DNA from: Saccharothrix sp. ALI-22-I
Lineage (GTDB): Bacteria > Actinomycetota > Actinomycetes > Mycobacteriales > Pseudonocardiaceae
Assembly (NCBI RefSeq): GCF_001984175.1
Contig: NZ_MTQP01000068.1
Coordinates: 310,001 to 374,000, forward strand
Direction: 5' to 3'
Length of the DNA: 64,000 nt
The position numbers and the translations under genes were made by a program. How positions within the stretch are numbered: position 1 is the stretch's first letter; each line of letters opens with the position of its first letter. Shown piece after piece: positions 59,450 to 64,000 of the stretch. The notes under the pieces are model-generated. The model worked only from the letters and a program-made list of their open reading frames with translations. It was not told the origin of the DNA and searched no databases.

Positions 59450-62097
59450 GAAGCGCCTCCAAGCTTGCGGATCGCCACCCGTGCGGCGCCCGCGGCCACA
59501 CCCGTGGCCCCGCGGGCCCGGTACTCCTCACGCAGCCTGCCGCTGATCCGCGCGACCCGCGATGCGGTCGACGGCGGACGGGCGGACAGGTTCGACAACG
59601 ACTGCGGCAGCACCGCGAACGCCACGGTGACCTGCCCGGACGACATGGGCGCGCCGGCGCGCCCGGCGACTCGCAGCACGAGCGCCGACTTCTCGCCGCC
59701 GAACTCGATCATGTTCCCGCCGAGCCAGCGGCAGCCGGTGTAGCTCATGCCGGCGAAGTCCTCCGGCGTCTCCCAGCGCAGCGGCTCGGGCAGCGGGCGG
59801 CGGCCCGCGTTGCCCCGGACCTCGATCCAGTCGACCCGCACGATCGCGGGCCGGCCGGGGATGGCCAGCGACAGGTCGATGACGTCGTGGTGCTCGAAGT
59901 CGAGCCGGGCGAACGACAGGCCGTTGCGGTTGATCCGCACGCGTCGCCGACCGCCGCTCTCCCACTCGTCCGCGCCGGTGCGGTAGTGCAGCGCGGTCTC
60001 GAACGGCTCGCCGGTCGGCTCGAACACGTCGGGGTCGACGAGCCCGGCGGTCAGCGCCTTGCTCGCGGCGGCCAGCCCGGTGTCGGAGGCGGCGAGCAGC
60101 GCGGGCCAGAACGAGTCGCGCATGCCCAGGTCTTCGAGGTCCAGCGGCGACAGGTACGGCAGGGCCGCCACCAGGTCGTCCGGGACCACCTTGGTGACCA
60201 TGGTGGAGCCGAAGTTGTCCTCGTGCGCCCAGCTGCCGAACACGGCGGCCTCACCGGGCGTCGGCGCCCGCAGCGCGGACACCAGGATGTTCGCCAGCCG
60301 GTCCTTCGCCGCCTGCGGGCGGGCCAGGTCGGACCACGTGCCACCGGACGCGCTGACGTAGCTGTTCCAGATGCGCTGGAACGCCAGCATGCCCTCCTGC
60401 GCGGCCAGCCGCTCGGCGTTCTGCGTGCTCGACTCGGTGACGCGACCCAGCACGGGCGCGCCGTCCTCGGTGAAGCCCACCAGCGAGCCGCACAGCGCGT
60501 TGACGCACTGCTCCAGCACCTCGGGGCTGCGCACGATGGTGGCCGCGATGTCGACTGGGTGGCCCGCCTGCGCCAGGTAGCCCTCGGCGCGCAGACCGGC
60601 CAGGTAGGCGCGCACCGACCGGTCGTCGGTGGCCAGGTACAGCCCGGCGGGCTTGATGTCGATGTCGGCGACCTTCAACGCCTGGGCGAGCTGGCGCTGG
60701 ATGGTGCCGCCCCAGCCGAGGTCGACCAGGGTGAGGTAGGGGCTGTCCAGCGCGCCGGTCGAGCGCAGGTACCGGACCATCCGCTCGCGGGCCGCGGTGA
60801 CGGTGGCCTTGAGCCGGTTCTGCAGGTGCGGCGACTCGGTGAGCGCGATGGCGACGCGCTCGGCGATGTCGCCGTTGTCCACCACCGAGTCCAGCTCGTT
60901 GGCCAGGCTCGGCACCTCGCCCGCGCGCAGGTGCAGCACGGACAGCAGTTCGCGGATCGAAAGCTTGTAGCTGCGGCGGATGAACTCGTGCACCGAGTCC
61001 ACGTCGAAGCGGTCCAGCGCGGCCAGCGAGGTGACGTGCCGGGACAGCCAGATCGGCCTGGCCTCGACGTCCCACCCGCGTTCCTTGGCGGCGTTGTTGA
61101 CCAGCGTGGACAGCAGGTCGCCCTCGCGCATCGGGCACCACAGCACCCGGGTGCCGGACTCGTGCGCACGCCACGCGACCCACTCGGCGAAGCCGGTCAT
61201 CACGGGGCCGAGGACGGCGGCGCCGTACCGCCACGCGGTGTCGCGGCCGGACTCGCTGTCCGCGCCGGACGCCTGCAGCACCTTGGCCCGCAGGCTGGTG
61301 ATGCCGAAGTCGCCGTTGTTCTCGTCCAGGTGCGGCGCGTACGGGCCGAACGGGTGCTCCGGCTCGCCCTCGCGCTCCAGCACGACGGCCAGCGGCTGGT
61401 CGACGCGGCGGTAGTGCACCACCCGCACGCCCAGCTCGGCCGGGACCTCGATGTCGGCGATCTCGTTGTCCCCGATGTGCACGATCTGCTCGGGGCTGAG
61501 GTTGAGCTCGTTGAACACGATCTCGAACAGGCCGTTGGTCTTGTCCGTGCCGTGCTGGTGCGAGCGGAACACCCGCGCCTTGCGCAGCCCGTCCAGTTCC
61601 GGCCGGTCCAGCAGGTAGGTCAGCTGCTCCTCGGTGAAGTACGTGTCCGAGACCAGCACGATCGGCACTTCGTTGCGGTCCGCCTCGCGGATCACCTCGG
61701 CCATGTCGAGGTCGACCACGGTGAACTCGCGTTCCACCTCGACCTCGGCCTTGACCAGCTTGTCCAGCAGCGAGCCGTCGAACGTGCCGGTCGGCATGGC
61801 GCGCCAGATGTCGAACAGCGACACCTCGGGGCCCAGGTCGCCGCGGTCGTCACGGGCCTTGGCCTCGGCCGCGATCCGCATCTTCCGGAACGTCGCGTCC
61901 GTCATCCACGACGGCGCCAGCCCGGCCGAGCGCAGCCGGGACCCGAGGATGCCGAACACGTCCGCCGGACGGGGCACCCTCCGCCACAGGATCGTGTCGA
62001 AGACGTCGAACGACAGCACCGCGCACGACCGGTCCGCGACTATCCGGTGCACGTCCTCCAGCAGCGCGTGTGTGCGCTTGCCCGCGGCCTCGGTCAT
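59446..62097 (-). CDS. Large HAD-domain protein of surface-glycan loci
   Basis: This 883-residue protein begins with a HAD hydrolase domain (SFDVFDTILWRRV as motif I, VLVSDTYFTEEQL as motif II, IVHIGDNEIADIEV as motif IV, about residues 28-220). A long central region follows with VDLGWGGTIQRQLAQALKVA and a C-terminal beta-rich domain (about 690-850). Proteins of this layout are found in capsule and O-antigen clusters and may transfer or process glycerol- or sugar-phosphate groups; the activity is not known. The ATG at 62097 is used, with ATG 62112 as alternative. It overlaps the methyltransferase gene at its end. Confidence 0.72.
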   Translation of the reverse strand: MTEAAGKRTHALLEDVHRIVADRSCAVLSFDVFDTILWRRVPRPADVFGILGSRLRSAGLAPSWMTDATFRKMRIAAEAKARDDRGDLGPEVSLFDIWRAMPTGTFDGSLLDKLVKAEVEVEREFTVVDLDMAEVIREADRNEVPIVLVSDTYFTEEQLTYLLDRPELDGLRKARVFRSHQHGTDKTNGLFEIVFNELNLSPEQIVHIGDNEIADIEVPAELGVRVVHYRRVDQPLAVVLEREGEPEHPFGPYAPHLDENNGDFGITSLRAKVLQASGADSESGRDTAWRYGAAVLGPVMTGFAEWVAWRAHESGTRVLWCPMREGDLLSTLVNNAAKERGWDVEARPIWLSRHVTSLAALDRFDVDSVHEFIRRSYKLSIRELLSVLHLRAGEVPSLANELDSVVDNGDIAERVAIALTESPHLQNRLKATVTAARERMVRYLRSTGALDSPYLTLVDLGWGGTIQRQLAQALKVADIDIKPAGLYLATDDRSVRAYLAGLRAEGYLAQAGHPVDIAATIVRSPEVLEQCVNALCGSLVGFTEDGAPVLGRVTESSTQNAERLAAQEGMLAFQRIWNSYVSASGGTWSDLARPQAAKDRLANILVSALRAPTPGEAAVFGSWAHEDNFGSTMVTKVVPDDLVAALPYLSPLDLEDLGMRDSFWPALLAASDTGLAAASKALTAGLVDPDVFEPTGEPFETALHYRTGADEWESGGRRRVRINRNGLSFARLDFEHHDVIDLSLAIPGRPAIVRVDWIEVRGNAGRRPLPEPLRWETPEDFAGMSYTGCRWLGGNMIEFGGEKSALVLRVAGRAGAPMSSGQVTVAFAVLPQSLSNLSARPPSTASRVARISGRLREEYRARGATGVAAGAARVAIRKLGGAS

Positions 62098-62289
62098 CGC
62101 GGCGACCCCCATCTGTTAGTTCCGTGCTCCACGGCGAAAACCGGGGCGGCGCCGCGTCGCGAACGCCCGCGGCGTGTGTCCTGCCGACCTGGGCGCCCAC
62201 CATACCGGTGACGCCCATACCGGTGACGCCACGGGCACCCCGCGGGCCGGACAGGGTACCGGCTCCGCCAAAGGTCCGCTCGGCAGAGC

Positions 62290-62742
62290 TCAGGAGATGG
62301 CGACGGCGACCACGAGACCGAGCGCGACGTGTGCCGCGGCGACCACGACGCTGGCCGGGGCGAACCGCTCGGACTCGATCAGCGAACCGATGTCGAGCCT
62401 GGTCACCCACTCCAGCAGCCGCACCGCGAGCACCTGCACGATGATCCCGACGAAGCCGAAGATCAGGGCCGAGAGCAGGCCCTCGTCCAGCTTGCCCGCC
62501 GAGCTGTAGATCGCCACGACCACGATCAGCGCCATGCTCACCAGGCCCGCCGAGGTCACGATGACCGCGTTCGGCGCGCCGCCGCGGACGAGCACGCTGA
62601 GCTTGCCCGGGGTGGTCCAGTCGATGGCGTAGAAGCCGACGACCATCAGCACCAGGCCGACGACGGCGTACAGCGCGATCGCGCCGACGCCCTGGCCGAT
62701 GGCGGCGCCGAAGCCGGAGTCCAACGCGAGTGGGGAGATCAC
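62290..62742 (-). CDS. DUF350 membrane protein
   Basis: This 150-residue protein has four membrane segments (ALYAVVGLVLMVVGFYAIDW, AVIVTSAGLVSMALIVVVAI, LSALIFGFVGIIVQVLAVRL, VVVAAAHVALGLVVAVAIS) in the two-repeat layout of DUF350. DUF350 genes are often next to ATP-grasp glutathionylspermidine-synthase-like genes, as here. The function is unknown; a membrane channel or anchor for an envelope-stress module is possible. GGAGGGT precedes the GTG. Confidence 0.85.
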   Translation of the reverse strand: MISPLALDSGFGAAIGQGVGAIALYAVVGLVLMVVGFYAIDWTTPGKLSVLVRGGAPNAVIVTSAGLVSMALIVVVAIYSSAGKLDEGLLSALIFGFVGIIVQVLAVRLLEWVTRLDIGSLIESERFAPASVVVAAAHVALGLVVAVAIS

Positions 62743-62818
62743 TGACCCTCCATGGTGTGCGAATTGATCGGTTGTGCCGCCGGTGAAGGAGCCGGTGACG
62801 ACGTGCGTGCGGGGAGTC

Positions 62819-63982
62819 TCATCCGGCGATCCTGTGCGGTACGAAGGCCGCGCCGTCGTCGGTGACCAGGCCGACTGTCTCCCGGATGCCGAGGCCGGCC
62901 GCGGTGTCGCCGACGATCCACGCGCCCAGCGCCGGCCGGTAGCCGTCGAACTCGGGCAGTGGGTCGAACAGCTGGTAGACGAAGCCCTCCTTGCCGTAGA
63001 CCCCGCCGGTCTGGGTCTCGTAGCCGGGGGCGACGATCTGGATGTTCGCGCCTTCCCGACCCAGACGCGGCTTTCGCACGTACTCCGTGAGGAGGCCTGG
63101 CTCGTCCAGGAACGCGGGCAGGAGGTTCGGGTGGCCGGGGTACATCTCCCACAGCACGGCCAGCAGTGCCTTGTTGGACAGCAGCATCTTCCACAGCGGC
63201 TCGACCCACAGGGTGCCGGGCAGGCTCTCCACCGCGAAGCGGCCGAACTGCTCGTCCACCACCCATTCCCACGGGTAGAGCTTCACCACCGTGCCCATGG
63301 GGGCGTCTTCGAGGTCGACGAACCGCTTGAGCAGCGAGTCCCAGCCGATCTCCTCGATGGCCAGGCCGACGGTGTTCATGCCCGCCTCGGCCGCGGTCTC
63401 CTGGAGGTAGGCCACGGTGACGTGGTCCTCACCGGAGGGGTCCGCGCCGGACCAGGTGAAGTGCAGCTCGTTGGACGGCAGCCGGTCGCCGATCTCGGCC
63501 CAGCGCTCGACCAGCTTCTCGTGGATGGAGTTCCACTGGTCGTCGTCGGGGAACACGTCGGTCTTCCAGTTCCACTGGACGACCGACGCCTCCAGCAGCG
63601 ACGTGGGCGTGTCCGCGTTGTACTCCAGCAGCTTGGCCGGGCCACGGGCGTCGTAGCGCAGGTCGAACCGCCCGTAGACGTGCGGGTCGCGGCGCTTCCA
63701 CGACTCGCCGATCGCCGGCCACAGCCACTCGTTGATGCCGAAGTCCCGGTAGCGCTCGGTGAGCACGACGTTGTCCACGGCTTCCAGGCACATGCTGTGC
63801 AGCAGCTCGACGTCCGCCTCCAGCGACAGCACGTCGCTCATCTCGAAGACGTAGTGCGCCGACTCGTCCCAGTACGGGCGGGGGCTGCCGTCCGCGGCCT
63901 TGGCCGGCGCGCCGAACACGAGCCCCTGGTCGGCGACGGTGCGCTGCCAGTTCGGCCGGGGCGTGGAGGACTCCCGGCGCAC
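62819..63982 (-). CDS. Glutathionylspermidine-synthase-family ATP-grasp protein
   Basis: This 387-residue protein matches the C-terminal ATP-grasp domain of glutathionylspermidine synthase: ESWKRRDPHVYGRFDLRYDA, KLLEYNADTPTSLLEASVVQ, PLWKMLLSNKALLAVLWEMY, VRKPRLGREGANIQIV and GAWIVGDTAAGLGIRE. It lacks the amidase domain of the bifunctional enzyme. The real substrates in actinomycetes are unknown; an amide ligation to a peptide or polyamine is expected. The GTG follows the stop of an upstream gene by one codon or less, so it is part of a longer operon that includes DUF350. Confidence 0.85.
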   Translation of the reverse strand: MRRESSTPRPNWQRTVADQGLVFGAPAKAADGSPRPYWDESAHYVFEMSDVLSLEADVELLHSMCLEAVDNVVLTERYRDFGINEWLWPAIGESWKRRDPHVYGRFDLRYDARGPAKLLEYNADTPTSLLEASVVQWNWKTDVFPDDDQWNSIHEKLVERWAEIGDRLPSNELHFTWSGADPSGEDHVTVAYLQETAAEAGMNTVGLAIEEIGWDSLLKRFVDLEDAPMGTVVKLYPWEWVVDEQFGRFAVESLPGTLWVEPLWKMLLSNKALLAVLWEMYPGHPNLLPAFLDEPGLLTEYVRKPRLGREGANIQIVAPGYETQTGGVYGKEGFVYQLFDPLPEFDGYRPALGAWIVGDTAAGLGIRETVGLVTDDGAAFVPHRIAG

Positions 63983-64000
63983 TCAGCTGCCCCCGCTCTT
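63983..64000 (-). CDS. Possible end of an upstream gene (partial)
   Basis: On the minus strand the last bases of the window read Lys-Ser-Gly-Gly-Ser and a TGA directly before the GTG of the ATP-grasp gene. This is consistent with the end of a preceding gene in the same operon, but too little is visible to identify it. Confidence 0.3.
   Translation of the reverse strand, partial: KSGGS

Noticed and set aside
59887..62211. Plus-strand open frame of 774 codons opposite the HAD gene
   Set aside because: It runs antisense to a protein with clear HAD motifs.

Overview
This window comes from a high-G+C actinomycete, most likely Pseudonocardiales (Saccharothrix, Actinosynnema or Lentzea-like). The evidence is the GTG-rich start codons, the DUF5753 and zinc-finger gene pair, a PE/PPE/EspG-like type VII secretion operon and, above all, a galactan-assembly locus laid out like the mycobacterial one (bpa, wzm, wzt, glfT1, glfT2, glf). 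The genus cannot be fixed from the sequence alone.

Positions 1-10,208 are the right part of an integrated, probably mobilizable element abutting the 3' end of a tRNA-Arg gene. In order it carries the end of a lower-G+C Rad50/SMC-like ATPase with CxxC pairs, a hairpin-rich stretch that may be oriT, mobC and a relaxase (overlapping GTGA), an HTH/TPR regulator, a SLOG-type nucleotide-binding protein, a DUF5753 regulator with a zinc-finger partner, an HNH nuclease resembling modification-dependent restriction enzymes, an excisionase, an HTH repressor and a tyrosine integrase. The left end is outside the window.

Positions 10,209-28,500 are mostly housekeeping: tRNA-Arg and tRNA-Ser, acetoacetyl-CoA synthetase, a three-gene ESX-substrate operon, an alpha/beta hydrolase with Asp at the nucleophile position, a HisC-like aminotransferase, a TSUP permease, a HIT protein, a zinc metalloprotease, a secreted 5'-nucleotidase, a MarR regulator, an acetyltransferase, a quinone oxidoreductase, a methyltransferase and an aminotransferase-V protein lacking the usual PLP lysine. 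Two decay sites are visible. One is the fusion of two 5'-truncated divergent genes near 18,850. The other is an integrase remnant beside tRNA-Ser(UGA), joined to a broken M28 aminopeptidase.

Positions 28,533-39,701 hold the galactan locus: Bpa, the Wzm/Wzt exporter, GlfT1, two complete GlfT2 paralogues, UDP-galactopyranose mutase and a large membrane protein. Two small genes of unknown function sit between the two arms.

Positions 39,774-62,097 are a second envelope-glycan region: several GT2 and GT4 glycosyltransferases, two flippases, a DUF2304 partner, a sugar-nucleotide epimerase, gmd/rmd for a GDP-deoxyhexose, three methyltransferase or HAD-type modifiers and a DUF2142 membrane protein. 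Interspersed are lhgO, serS, a Cof-type phosphatase and a luciferase-like oxidoreductase. The window ends in a DUF350 gene and a glutathionylspermidine-synthase-like ATP-grasp gene.

The least explained non-coding signal is a roughly 95-bp repeat present twice, upstream of wzm and upstream of a glycosyltransferase. It has a shared potential for two alternative base pairings.
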